A DNA stretch of 64,000 nucleotides from Akkermansiaceae bacterium (GCA_903919975.1 CAIXKE010000057.1:1-64000); one strand, 5' to 3'. Shown: positions 8,887-18,792, counted from the stretch's first letter. Notes: generated by a model from the letters alone, not told the origin. Made by a program: numbers and translations.

Positions 8887-9379
8887 GACACAAGACTTTG
8901 AGACACAAGACACAAGACAAGATGAAGAATTAGAAAAAGATGGAGAGAAGACTGTTGATGATTCCTGGACCAACGAGGCGTTTGCGGAGACCTTCGAGCA
9001 TGGAGCTGACTTCCTTGGCTTCCTTGATCAAAGGCATGGCGGCTTCGTTGGTGAAAACGCCGGCGGCCAATCCGATATAGAGTTGGGTCCGAAGCTCACC
9101 AACAGAGCCTTTGGAAATCGCCAGAAAACGCCGGAACTCGCGATCACTATCACGCTCAGCACCTTCAGCAATGTTGGAAGGAACCGATATACAACTCCGC
9201 GCCATCTGATCCCTCAAAGCATATAATTTGATAGGATCGATCAACTTCAACACATCAACAGCAAGACGAGATCCGCGCTTCCAAACTTCCAGCTCCTCAA
9301 ACTGATGAAATGCCATAACGGTATCTTCTCTAGTCTTGTCTTGTGTCTTATGTCTTATGTCTTGCAGTCTTGTGTCTGT
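8887..9379 (-). mobile_element. Putative four-helix-bundle (IVS-like) element bounded by inverted heptad repeats
   Basis: Left GACACAAGACTTTGAGACACAAGACACAAGACAAGATG. Right end (reverse complement) GACACAAGACTGCAAGACATAAGACATAAGACACAAGACAAGACT. One ORF lies between. Confidence 0.65.
8930..9316 (-). CDS. four helix bundle protein (S23/23S rRNA intervening-sequence protein family)
   Basis: FEELEVWKRGSRLAVDVLKLI...LRDQMARSCISVPSNIAEGAERDSDREFRRFLAISKGSVGELRTQLYIG matches the family signature. Confidence 0.92.
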   Translation of the reverse strand: MAFHQFEELEVWKRGSRLAVDVLKLIDPIKLYALRDQMARSCISVPSNIAEGAERDSDREFRRFLAISKGSVGELRTQLYIGLAAGVFTNEAAMPLIKEAKEVSSMLEGLRKRLVGPGIINSLLSIFF

Positions 9380-9384
9380 CGGCC

Positions 9385-10581
9385 TCAGCCGACCGCCTTC
9401 TTCAGCGCGGCGACCTTATCCGTCTTCTCCCATGGGAGATCCGCGTCTTCCTTGCCGAAGTGGCCGTAGTTGGTGGACTTGGAGTAGATCGGGCGGAGCA
9501 GGTTGAGCTGTTTGACGATGTCCGCAGGCTTGAAGGAAAACACTTTAAGAATACCCGCGAGGATTTTCTCATCGCTAGCAGTGCCGGTGCCGAAGGTATC
9601 GACGTGCACGCTCACTGGAAGCGGGTGGCCGATGGCATAGGCGAACTGCACCTCGCACTTGGTCGCGAGTCCTGCGGCAACCACATTCTTGGCGACCCAG
9701 CGACCCATGTAGGCCGCGGAACGATCGACCTTCGACGGGTCCTTGCCGGAAAACGCACCGCCACCATGGCGACCGGTGCCGCCATAGGTATCAACGATGA
9801 TCTTGCGACCGGTTAGGCCGGAGTCGCCTTGAGGGCCGCCGATCACAAAATTACCGGTCGGATTGATAAGATACTCGGTGTCCTTGGTGAGCATGTTTTT
9901 CGGCAACACTTTCTTGATCACCTGCTCGATGCAGAATTTCTCAATTTCGGCGTGCTTCACGCTCGCCGCATGCTGGGTGGAAATCACCACATTGACGATG
10001 CGGGTCGGGCGGCCATTGACATATTCGACGGAAACCTGCGATTTCGCATCCGGGCGCAGCCACTTGGCGAGTTTGCCCGCCTTGCGGATGCGGGTCAGTT
10101 CGCGGCCGAGGCGATGCGCAAACATGATCGGCGCAGGCATCAACTCCGGCGTCTCGTCACAAGCGAAACCAAACATGATGCCTTGGTCACCCGCGCCTTG
10201 CTCACCGGTTTTCTTGCCTGCCGCCTTCTTCGCATCCACGCCTTGGGCGATGTCCGGCGATTGAGTAGTCAGATAGTTGTTAATGAAAATCTTGTCAGCG
10301 TGGAATACATCGTCGTCGTTCGTGTAGCCAATGCCGCGCACGGCATCGCGAATCACTTTCTCGACGTTGATCACCGATCCGATTGGCTTCTGACCGATTT
10401 TCGGAATGGTGATTTCACCGCCCACGACCACCATATTGCTCTTCACAAAGGTTTCGCAGGCTACGCGGCTTTTGGGATCGATCGCGAGGCAGGCGTCGAG
10501 AATTGCATCGGAAATCGTGTCACAAACTTTGTCTGGATGACCTTCGCCAACGGATTCGGAGGAAAAAATGTAGGTGCTCAT
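9385..10581 (-). CDS. metK: S-adenosylmethionine synthase
   Basis: [62 protein letters not shown]. Confidence 0.96.
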   Translation of the reverse strand: MSTYIFSSESVGEGHPDKVCDTISDAILDACLAIDPKSRVACETFVKSNMVVVGGEITIPKIGQKPIGSVINVEKVIRDAVRGIGYTNDDDVFHADKIFINNYLTTQSPDIAQGVDAKKAAGKKTGEQGAGDQGIMFGFACDETPELMPAPIMFAHRLGRELTRIRKAGKLAKWLRPDAKSQVSVEYVNGRPTRIVNVVISTQHAASVKHAEIEKFCIEQVIKKVLPKNMLTKDTEYLINPTGNFVIGGPQGDSGLTGRKIIVDTYGGTGRHGGGAFSGKDPSKVDRSAAYMGRWVAKNVVAAGLATKCEVQFAYAIGHPLPVSVHVDTFGTGTASDEKILAGILKVFSFKPADIVKQLNLLRPIYSKSTNYGHFGKEDADLPWEKTDKVAALKKAVG

Positions 10582-10599
10582 GTGGTTTGTTAAATTTCG

Positions 10600-10627
10600 T
10601 ATCGTCAAATCGTGATGCGTTGATATA
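10600..10627. promoter_or_regulatory. Imperfect dyad in the metK / ArsR-methyltransferase divergent intergenic region
   Basis: ATCGTCAA-N11-TTGATAT located between two divergent start codons. Confidence 0.4.
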
Positions 10628-10638
10628 AACGCCCCGCC

Positions 10639-11556
10639 ATGGCGTCAATGCTGAAATCCCTAAAATTGCTTTCCGATCCCACCCGCCTGCGAATTCTCAT
10701 GCTGGTGGGCAGCGAAGCGCTGTCGGTGGCCGAGCTCCAAGAGATTCTCGGCATGGGGCAGAGCCGGATTTCCACGCAACTTTCCCAACTCAAAACCGCC
10801 GGACTCGTAACCGACGAGCGCAGCGGAAAAAACAACATGTATTCCTGCACCGCCGCCAAGGACTTGCTGGAGGTCGCTCAATTGGCGGCCGAGGAAGTCC
10901 CGGAAGTCGCGGCAGACAGAGCCTCACTCCGCCATCTTCTTCGGAAACGCAGGGACACCGCGCGCGCTTATTTTGACGAACTCGCCGGTCGCTTCGGCAA
11001 GGACTACGTGCCCGGCCGCTCGTGGAAGGCTCTCGCCGAGGCGCTGATCAAGGTGCTCAACTACAAAATCGTCGCCGACCTCGGTGCCGGCGAAGGAACC
11101 CTCGCCCAACTCCTGGCCCAACGCGCCGAAAAAGTCATCGCCGTGGACCTTTCTCCTAAAATGGTGGAGTTCGGACAGGCCCTTGCCGTGCAGAATGGCC
11201 TTAGCAATTTGGAATACCGCATCGGCGATATCGAAGCCCCACCGATCGATGAACAATCCCTCGATCTCGCGATTCTCAGTCAAGCGCTTCATCACGCCGA
11301 ACACCCCCAGCTCGCGATCGACTCCGCGTTCCGCATCCTCAAGCCCGGCGGCCGGCTCATCGTTCTCGACCTCCTTCAGCACAGTTTTGATGAAGCCCGC
11401 GAACTCTACGCCGACCGCTGGCTCGGCTTCTCGGAGAGCGTGCTCGCCTCAATGCTCGAAAAATCCGGGTTTACCGAGATCGAAACCGTGGTCGCCGACC
11501 GGGAAACCAGCGCCCCGAATTTCCAGACGCTTCTCGGCATCGGCACGCGCCCGTGA
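10639..11556 (+). CDS. ArsR-family HTH regulator fused to a SAM-dependent methyltransferase domain
   Basis: N-terminal wHTH ([42 protein letters not shown]); C-terminal methyltransferase motif [17 protein letters not shown]. Confidence 0.9.
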   Translation: MASMLKSLKLLSDPTRLRILMLVGSEALSVAELQEILGMGQSRISTQLSQLKTAGLVTDERSGKNNMYSCTAAKDLLEVAQLAAEEVPEVAADRASLRHLLRKRRDTARAYFDELAGRFGKDYVPGRSWKALAEALIKVLNYKIVADLGAGEGTLAQLLAQRAEKVIAVDLSPKMVEFGQALAVQNGLSNLEYRIGDIEAPPIDEQSLDLAILSQALHHAEHPQLAIDSAFRILKPGGRLIVLDLLQHSFDEARELYADRWLGFSESVLASMLEKSGFTEIETVVADRETSAPNFQTLLGIGTRP

Positions 11557-11777
11557 GATCCGGAGGCCTCGATGCGGAATCCAATTCGGCACGTTATCCG
11601 CACCGTGATCCGCAGAGCCTCAAGACTTTTACTTCGGCCTGATAGGCCGCAAACCTGAACCATGCCTCCCGCTTGCACTTCCGGTTGAATCCGGACCTGA
11701 AGCGGGTTAAAATGCATTGTCTCATTTGCTTTACCCACCAAGCAAAGTCTCCTCCCCTCACTCATCCTGAAACCGCC

Positions 11778-13610
11778 ATGACCTCCTCACGCGGCACCAA
11801 CACAAGTTCAGCGAATAAAATCCAATCGCTGCGGCGGCGAGCGGATGCGATCCTTCGCAATAAAGTGCCTCAATCACCCGAGGAGTTCGATACGATGAAA
11901 CCCGAGGAAATCCGGCAATTGCTGCATGATCTGCAAGTCTCACAAATCGAACTTCAGCTGCAAAATGAAGAACTTCAGAGAGCGCAGTCGGATGCCGAGG
12001 CATCGCGCACACGATATTTCGAACTCTATCACCTCGCCCCCGTAGGCTACTGCACACTGCATGCGCAGGGCTCGATTTTAGAGGCCAACTTCACCGCAGC
12101 CACGCTGCTTGACCTGCCGCGCGGCGAGCTGCTGAAGCTACCGTTCAGCCGTTTCATCTTCAACGAAGATCAGGACATCTATTATTTACACCGCAAAAAA
12201 CTTCTTGAAACGGGCTCGCAGCAATCCTGCGAATTGCGAATGGTGAAACACAACGGCAGTCAATTCTGGGCGCATTTGGAATCCACCGTGCGACGGAGTG
12301 CCGCCAACGAGACGGAGATCCACTGTGTGCTCAACGACGTCACCGCAAGCCGGCAGGACCAACTCTTGTTAGCATGGGAAAAAGACGCTTTGGAATGGAT
12401 CGTCCCTGCGAAATCGTTGTCTGAGATTCTGGACGGACTGATGCTTGGCCTGGAGAAGCAAACACCCGATGCCCTCTGCTCGGTCCTCCTGCTCGATGAA
12501 GATGGCATCCATCTCCGGCATGGCGCGGCACCCAGTCTTCCGGATGCCTATAACCGCGCCATCAACGGCATCACCATCGGTCCGGCGGTCGGCTCCTGCG
12601 GCACGGCGGCCTATGAAAACCGCCAGGTCATCGTTTCTGACATTGGCCACGATCCGCTGTGGGCGAATTTCCGCGAACTGGCACTCAACAACGGTCTGCG
12701 CGCCTGTTGGTCCACCCCACTTCGCTCACGCTATGACAAACCCCTCGGCACTTTCGCCATCTATTATCACGAACCGCGCCAGCCCACCGCAGCCGAAATG
12801 GAAGTGATCGAGCGGGCCACCCACATCGTCAGCATCGCCATCGAACGCGCTCGTGATGAAGAGGAAATCCGCAAGTTCAACGCGGAACTCGAACAACGCG
12901 TCAAAGATCGCACGATGGAACTGCAAGCCACCAACGAAGAATTGGAATCCTTCAGCTACTCGGTCTCACACGACCTCCGCGCGCCGCTGCGGGCGATGGA
13001 TGGCTTCTCGCGCATGGTGCTCACCGACTGCGCCGAACGGCTCGATGAAAATGGTCGGCGCATGCTCGGCGTGATTCACAGTGAAGCTCAACGCATGGGA
13101 CAATTAATTGACGACTTGCTCGCATTTTCGCGTCTCAATCGTCAACCCATCGAACCGACGCGCATCAACATGGCGGGCATCGCCCGTGAGGTCTTCGAGG
13201 AGCTGGCGGCAGCGATCCCGGAGCGCAAACTGCACTTGAACTTACACCCGCTGCCACCTGTCCGCGGTGCCGAAGCGATGATCCGACAAGTGTGGGTGAA
13301 TCTCATCAGCAATGCCATCAAGTTCACGCGCGACCGGAAGATCGGCGAGATCGAAATCAATACGCGCAAGAATGGTCCTGACGAGAGAATCTATTACGTC
13401 AAAGACAATGGGGCGGGCTTCGAGATGCGGCATGCGGAAAAACTGTTCGGAGTCTTCCAACGTTTGCACAATCAGCAGGAATTCCCGGGAACCGGCATCG
13501 GCCTCGCGCTGGTCAAGCGCATCATTCAACGGCACGGCGGCCGCGTCTGGGCGGAGGCGGAAATTGATCGCGGAGCCACCTTTTATTTCACCCTTCCAAA
13601 TTCAAAATGA
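11778..13610 (+). CDS. PAS/GAF sensor histidine kinase
   Basis: PAS-like region, GAF (GSCGTAAYENRQVIVSDI), HisKA ESFSYSVSHDLRAPLRAMDGFSR, and HATPase motifs GTGIGLALVKRIIQRHGGRVWAE. The ORF can extend upstream to 11673. Confidence 0.9.
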   Translation: MTSSRGTNTSSANKIQSLRRRADAILRNKVPQSPEEFDTMKPEEIRQLLHDLQVSQIELQLQNEELQRAQSDAEASRTRYFELYHLAPVGYCTLHAQGSILEANFTAATLLDLPRGELLKLPFSRFIFNEDQDIYYLHRKKLLETGSQQSCELRMVKHNGSQFWAHLESTVRRSAANETEIHCVLNDVTASRQDQLLLAWEKDALEWIVPAKSLSEILDGLMLGLEKQTPDALCSVLLLDEDGIHLRHGAAPSLPDAYNRAINGITIGPAVGSCGTAAYENRQVIVSDIGHDPLWANFRELALNNGLRACWSTPLRSRYDKPLGTFAIYYHEPRQPTAAEMEVIERATHIVSIAIERARDEEEIRKFNAELEQRVKDRTMELQATNEELESFSYSVSHDLRAPLRAMDGFSRMVLTDCAERLDENGRRMLGVIHSEAQRMGQLIDDLLAFSRLNRQPIEPTRINMAGIAREVFEELAAAIPERKLHLNLHPLPPVRGAEAMIRQVWVNLISNAIKFTRDRKIGEIEINTRKNGPDERIYYVKDNGAGFEMRHAEKLFGVFQRLHNQQEFPGTGIGLALVKRIIQRHGGRVWAEAEIDRGATFYFTLPNSK

Positions 13611-14047
13611 TAACTCACTCGCCAGAGACGCTCCTCGTCGAAGACAATCCGTATGACGCGGAACTGGTAATCCACACCCTGCAGCATTCCTGTCTCGCAA
13701 ACCATCTGGTGCATGTTTCCGACGGCCAAAGCGCACTCGATTTCCTGTTTGGAACCGGCTTGTATGAGGGCCGCAATGTTCAGGAGCAACCCAAAGTCGT
13801 GTTTCTCGACTTAAAGCTTCCGAAGCTTGATGGCCTTGAAGTTCTGCGTCGAATCCGCGCGGACAAACGCACACAGCTGGTGCCTGTGGTGATATTAACT
13901 TCCTCGCGTGAGGATTGTGACATCGTCGCCAGCTATCAACTCGGAGCCAATAGCTACATCGTCAAACCGGTTGACTTTGATGCCTTCACCGAGACCGTCA
14001 CGAAGACGGTTTTGTATTGGCTGAAAACCAATGTGGCTCACCACTAA
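13607..14047 (+). CDS. response regulator receiver protein (Rcp1/CheY-like)
   Basis: LLVEDNPYDAELV...VVFLDLKLPKLDGLEVLRRIR...LTSSREDCD...YIVKPVDF. ATGA overlap with the kinase stop. Confidence 0.92.
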   Translation: MITHSPETLLVEDNPYDAELVIHTLQHSCLANHLVHVSDGQSALDFLFGTGLYEGRNVQEQPKVVFLDLKLPKLDGLEVLRRIRADKRTQLVPVVILTSSREDCDIVASYQLGANSYIVKPVDFDAFTETVTKTVLYWLKTNVAHH

Positions 14048-14060
14048 TAGATCAGCCTCT

Positions 14061-15347
14061 ATGACCTCCCCCCCGAAACTCCGCATCCTATCACTTGAGG
14101 ACTCCGCCCTTGATGCCGAGCTCATCCAGCGCGAACTCCAACGGGCAGAACTCGACTATCTTTGGAACCGCGTGCAAACCCGTCCCGATTACGAACGCGC
14201 GATCCAAGAATTCCAACCCGAACTCATCCTTGCCGATTACAAGCTGCCGGCCTTCGATGGCGCACAGGCTCTCGCAATGGCCAAGAAACTTTGTCCGGAT
14301 GTTCCGGTGATCGTGATTTCCGGAGCGGTTGGCGAGGAAACCGCCGTGGAATTGCTTAAAACCGGCGCAACGGATTTCGTGTTGAAAGACCGCCTCGGGC
14401 GCCTGGTCCCCGCAGTGAAACGGGCATTGCGGGAGGTGGAATCGCAGCAAGCACGCCGCAAGGCGGAGGCCGACCTGCGCACACTCAATGCACAACTCGA
14501 ACATCGCGTAGCCGAGCGCACCCGTGAGCTGTGGGAGAAAAATACGATCATGGAGGAAGATCTGGAAATGGCGCGTGAACTCCAGATGGCATTCCTCCCT
14601 TCCCGCTTCCCGACCATTCCGCGCGGTGCTTCAGAGACGACGAGCGCGGTAAGGTTTTGCAGCCTGTTTCATCCGAGCAGTTCTGTTAGCGGTGATTTTT
14701 ACAATATCGTGCGAATCTCGGATACCTCCGTCGGCATCTTTATCTGCGACGTGATGGGCCACGGCGTACGGGCGGCGCTGGTGACGGCCATCATGCGGGC
14801 TTTGGAGGAACAAGTGGGCGAAGCCGCCGCCAATCCGGGCGCCCTCCTCACTCAAATGAATCACTCGTTGCGCGACATCTTGCGCCAACTCGCGACCACC
14901 CTGTTCGCCACTGCCTGCTATATCGTCGTCGATATCGCCACCGGGCGCCTCACCTTTGCCAATGCAGGTCATCCGAAGCCGCTCCTCGTGCGTCAGGCGA
15001 CCAAGACGGTCGAGATTATCGGAGTGGATCGCAAAAACGGCCCGGCACTGGGATTAATCGATAATATATCTTACCAAACATATCAACTCACGTTGGCCGA
15101 AGGAGATCTCGTTCTAGCTTTCACCGATGGACTCTTCGAGGTGGAGAACACGCAATCTCAAGCCTATAGCGAAGCACGTCTGCGGGAAGCGATCCAACAA
15201 CGTGTGGGTCTGCCACTCACCAAACTCGTGCACGAGGTTTCCCACGAGATCGAGGATTTCGCACAAGGACGGGAATTCACCGATGACGTCTGCCTTGTCG
15301 GCATGGAGATCGCATGGCTGCTTGCCTGCATCGCAGGAGCCGCGTGA
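14061..15347 (+). CDS. response regulator with PP2C-type (SpoIIE/RsbU) phosphatase domain
   Basis: N-terminal receiver domain; C-terminal SSVSGDFYNIVRISDTSVGIFICDVMGHGVRAALVTAIMRAL...FANAGHPKPLL. Confidence 0.9.
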   Translation: MTSPPKLRILSLEDSALDAELIQRELQRAELDYLWNRVQTRPDYERAIQEFQPELILADYKLPAFDGAQALAMAKKLCPDVPVIVISGAVGEETAVELLKTGATDFVLKDRLGRLVPAVKRALREVESQQARRKAEADLRTLNAQLEHRVAERTRELWEKNTIMEEDLEMARELQMAFLPSRFPTIPRGASETTSAVRFCSLFHPSSSVSGDFYNIVRISDTSVGIFICDVMGHGVRAALVTAIMRALEEQVGEAAANPGALLTQMNHSLRDILRQLATTLFATACYIVVDIATGRLTFANAGHPKPLLVRQATKTVEIIGVDRKNGPALGLIDNISYQTYQLTLAEGDLVLAFTDGLFEVENTQSQAYSEARLREAIQQRVGLPLTKLVHEVSHEIEDFAQGREFTDDVCLVGMEIAWLLACIAGAA

Positions 15348-15362
15348 AACTGATCGGACCGC

Positions 15363-16127
15363 TCACGCAAGCATGTCTCGGGTGACGCGGTAACTCGCGG
15401 CACAGCGCGGACATTGGATTTTGATGGTATCCGAGTCTTCGAAAAGATCATCAAGACGATTCTTCCACCCGCCGAGCACCGGCAGGATTTTATCCAGCGT
15501 GCAGCCGCAATGGAATCGGAAGCGGCGGATTTCCAGAACTTTGGTTTCCTCGGCTTGATCAATGTTGGAAACCGCATCCTCATCGAGTCCCTCAAACCAT
15601 TCCAAATCACAATCCGGTTGCGCGGCGACGAGCACGAAGTTCTCATCCTCCAACCGGAATGCGCGGGCCGGGCGCTGTTCGGATTGATCGTAGAATTGGG
15701 AAATCCAAGCGATCGGATCTTTGCCAATCACTTCCATGGTGGAGGTGCGAGGTTCCGGCAGATTCGGCGATGTGGTTTGCGCGTAGAAGAAATTACGGTC
15801 CGGCTCACGAACATCCTCGGTGAAGATCCGGCCGGTAATTGCTTCTTCTTTTGAGCTGCCTGTGACGAACAAATTCATTCGCGGTGCGCGCAGATTCGCC
15901 GTCCAAGCAGTGGTTTCCGCCCACGGTCTTGCCACCAAGTGCAGCGCAAGCATGGCCAGGGCATCCTTGAGTATCTGGTCCAGCTCGGCGACGTGCCGGA
16001 TGCCGTGCTGCATGAGGTGCAGATAATAGTCGGTATAAATCGGCGTGAACTGACCTCGAATGACCAACGCATTGCGATGACGCACGAAAACAGATTCAAT
16101 CTTGGTGAAATCTTCGGGGCTTTCCAT
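15363..16127 (-). CDS. Hsp33-like redox chaperone family protein (divergent)
   Basis: C-terminal cysteine arrangement FHCGC...IQCPRCAASYRV (CxC...CxxC) with Hsp33-like architecture. Confidence 0.6.
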   Translation of the reverse strand: MESPEDFTKIESVFVRHRNALVIRGQFTPIYTDYYLHLMQHGIRHVAELDQILKDALAMLALHLVARPWAETTAWTANLRAPRMNLFVTGSSKEEAITGRIFTEDVREPDRNFFYAQTTSPNLPEPRTSTMEVIGKDPIAWISQFYDQSEQRPARAFRLEDENFVLVAAQPDCDLEWFEGLDEDAVSNIDQAEETKVLEIRRFRFHCGCTLDKILPVLGGWKNRLDDLFEDSDTIKIQCPRCAASYRVTRDMLA

Positions 16128-16144
16128 GGTGGTATTGATAATAC

Positions 16145-18310
16145 TTATAATCCCGACCAGCGGCCGAATTCATGATCAGGATGACATTCGCCGGAGCGGA
16201 TGGAATCGGGATGACCGGTGAAGAGTGCGGTTTTAAACCCACACGCGGCTGCGGGTGCGATGTCTTGGAGTGGATCGTTGCCGATGTAAAGGGTTTCGGC
16301 AGGAGAAATTCCGCGGCCGGCAAGGCGGTCGCTTAGCATTTCAAACAGGAGCGGAGAGGGTTTGGCGATGCCATGATGAAACGAAAGAATGGTTAGCTCG
16401 GGAGCGAAGAGATCCTTGATTTCGCCGAGCGAAGGGAGCGTATTGCATTGGGCATTGGAGAGTAGACCCAGTGAAATTCCAGCGCGTGAAAGGTGCTGGA
16501 TGAATTCCGCGGCACCAGGCATCGGCCGGATAGGGTGCCATACGGATTCGATCGCCTCCACAAGCGGAGCGGTATCGATCTCAGGTTCCAGCGAGAGGAC
16601 TTCGCGCCAGATTCTGCGCAGATCGACCTCGGGAAAAGGAACTCCAGACGCGGCATGGTGGCGCTGCACCACATCGTGCAGCGCAGTGCTGGGAGATTCC
16701 GGTGGCTGATAACCGAATTGTTCCAGGACTTCACGCAACATGGGATCGGCGGAGGGATCGGGTTTTACTCCGCAGGCAGGCGCGATGAGCAACGTGCCAT
16801 AGATATCGAAAATGACCGCACGATAGTTGATCCAGGAAGCGGTTTTCGGTTTGAGCGCGGAAAGTAGAAAGTGAAATGACTCGGGGGGCAGATGCGCGTT
16901 AAGAATGGCGGATGATGCTAGAAATCGGACGGGGGATGATTTTCGTGAAGCGAGATTCTTATAAATTGAGATGAGATTTTTTTGATATGTGGAGGCAGAG
17001 TAAGGCTTGAGTTGTCCGGCGGTGGCGGTGGGTTTTCGATTGGCAACGGCGGTGGCCAACCATTCCTCCGCTATCCGGGTTTCAGCTCCGATCACGACGC
17101 GCGGAATTTTCCGGCAATGCGGGTCCGACAGGCGTTCGATGGCTCCTTGCTGGAGGGGTTCCGGGAGATTTCCGAAGTCGAGCCAACCGTCTTCAACGAT
17201 GGCGGCTAAAGTCGCATCGATCGTTTTTTGTGTGAGTGGTCGCTGGTAGGCGCGGTAGTTTCTCTCCAGAGTGGTGCTGAGGTGATCGCGAAGTATCGTT
17301 AGATCGACCCATTCCAAGGGGATGAGAATCCGATCGTATAGATTTCCGGTGTGGATGCCGTGGTTTGCATGGTCCTTGGCGATGTGTGGTAAATTTCTGC
17401 CGAGCAAGGGCTTCCCAAGCGCGGCGGCTTCGAGAAATGGCAGGCCAAATCCTTCGGCGACGGAGGTGGTAATGATGTGGGTGGCATGGGCGATCCATGA
17501 CTCGAAATCCGATGAAGCCCCAACTGCGGGAGCGAAGTGATCGACCACGTCGAACTCAATCGGCAGTGATTGATAATGGGCGAAATGCCGCCAGGTGTTG
17601 TGGATGGCGAGGGCATCGGGGTTGGTGGGAGCGCGACTGACAGCGAAGCGGGTCCCGGCTGGGGCAAGCGCTGACAAGAAAGCCATTTCGCCGAGGTTCT
17701 TGCGGCGAATGCCGCGCACGGGCGCGAAAAGAATGGGAAAGGACTGCGGATTTTCCGCTAAAGAACCATGGCCGCCGGGGGGCTTGCAAATTGGATTGGG
17801 AAGGAGGCTGGCGTTTTCCGAGGGAAGTCCGGCGGCGGTGAAAACTTGCAGATCGCGGGAGTTGAGGAAGGCGTAATGGATTCGGTCTGAAACAGGATAG
17901 AGTTTCGCGTTATCCGCGATGGCTTGATAGTTCTCAGGACGACCATCCTCGGCGAGGTCGTGAATTTGAAGGACGATTCTTTCGTCCGCCTCCGCGAGGC
18001 AAGCGATCACACCCGGGATCAGCGGGTTCTTGCCAAGCGAATGATTGTGAAAATGCCAGATATCCGGCGCTCCACCGAGAGCTTCACAAGCGGCGGCTCG
18101 GAGACGGTCAAGCAGCTCCTCGGACGTGATTTCCGCCGGAGCCGTGAGATATTCAAGACCCGGGACGATGCGAACGGGCAGATCATCCTCGCCGGATCCA
18201 GCGAGGATGACGTGGCGGATTTTAGATTTCGTTAGGGCGTGGGAAGCGGCGGCGATGACTTTGGTGACTCCGCCGGAACCAAGGTGATAGTGAACGATGG
18301 CGACAGTCAT
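16145..18310 (-). CDS. bifunctional glycosyltransferase (GT-B/GT4-like)-HAD hydrolase fusion
   Basis: N-terminal half has SVAEGFGLPFLEAAALGKPLLGR (GT4-type). C-terminal half has HAD motifs VIFDIYGTLL, KPSPLLFEML and YIGNDPLQDIAPA. Start MTVAIVHYHLGSGGV chosen at 18310; the ORF can extend to 18445. Confidence 0.82.
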   Translation of the reverse strand: MTVAIVHYHLGSGGVTKVIAAASHALTKSKIRHVILAGSGEDDLPVRIVPGLEYLTAPAEITSEELLDRLRAAACEALGGAPDIWHFHNHSLGKNPLIPGVIACLAEADERIVLQIHDLAEDGRPENYQAIADNAKLYPVSDRIHYAFLNSRDLQVFTAAGLPSENASLLPNPICKPPGGHGSLAENPQSFPILFAPVRGIRRKNLGEMAFLSALAPAGTRFAVSRAPTNPDALAIHNTWRHFAHYQSLPIEFDVVDHFAPAVGASSDFESWIAHATHIITTSVAEGFGLPFLEAAALGKPLLGRNLPHIAKDHANHGIHTGNLYDRILIPLEWVDLTILRDHLSTTLERNYRAYQRPLTQKTIDATLAAIVEDGWLDFGNLPEPLQQGAIERLSDPHCRKIPRVVIGAETRIAEEWLATAVANRKPTATAGQLKPYSASTYQKNLISIYKNLASRKSSPVRFLASSAILNAHLPPESFHFLLSALKPKTASWINYRAVIFDIYGTLLIAPACGVKPDPSADPMLREVLEQFGYQPPESPSTALHDVVQRHHAASGVPFPEVDLRRIWREVLSLEPEIDTAPLVEAIESVWHPIRPMPGAAEFIQHLSRAGISLGLLSNAQCNTLPSLGEIKDLFAPELTILSFHHGIAKPSPLLFEMLSDRLAGRGISPAETLYIGNDPLQDIAPAAACGFKTALFTGHPDSIRSGECHPDHEFGRWSGL

Positions 18311-18768
18311 TAAGCGCTCCCCTTGCCCGACCAGTTGCCGATGGGTTTGATGAAATGAAAACTCCAGATCTCGAAGCCGAGTCGGTGATAGAGGCGATGC
18401 GATGAATGGTTCGAGGCGTAGCTGTCGAGCACGAGCGAATTGCATCCTCTCTCGCGGCCGATAGCCTCCAGATGCGAGATCAAACGAGTGCCGATGCCGC
18501 TTGATCGTGCGTCAGGATCGACCACGAGGTTATCAATTTCCAGATGAAGGCCACACCAGATCTTGGTGGCGAACCACGCGCCACAAACCCCGGCGAGGCG
18601 GGTGCCGTCGAAAGCGCCGACGATCTGATAGTGTGGATGCTCGCGCAGCATCGTCTCAAGACGCTCGCGGACCAGCGGCAGCGGCGTGTCCGGGTTGAGA
18701 AATCCAAGCAAACGCGCGGCCTCCGCGATGTCGGAGTCTTCGAGCGGACGGACGGTGATGGGATTCAT
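18310..18768 (-). CDS. GNAT family N-acetyltransferase
   Basis: LEIDNLVVDPDARSSGIGTRLISHLEAIGRERGCNSLVLDSYASNHSSHRLYHRLGFE. Confidence 0.9.
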   Translation of the reverse strand: MNPITVRPLEDSDIAEAARLLGFLNPDTPLPLVRERLETMLREHPHYQIVGAFDGTRLAGVCGAWFATKIWCGLHLEIDNLVVDPDARSSGIGTRLISHLEAIGRERGCNSLVLDSYASNHSSHRLYHRLGFEIWSFHFIKPIGNWSGKGSA

Positions 18769-18792
18769 GGTGTTGGCTGGCCTGAAAACCAG

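Noticed and set aside
8887-9379. Possible diversity-generating retroelement, because four-helix-bundle proteins include Avd
   Set aside because: No reverse transcriptase, template repeat or variable repeat is visible nearby.
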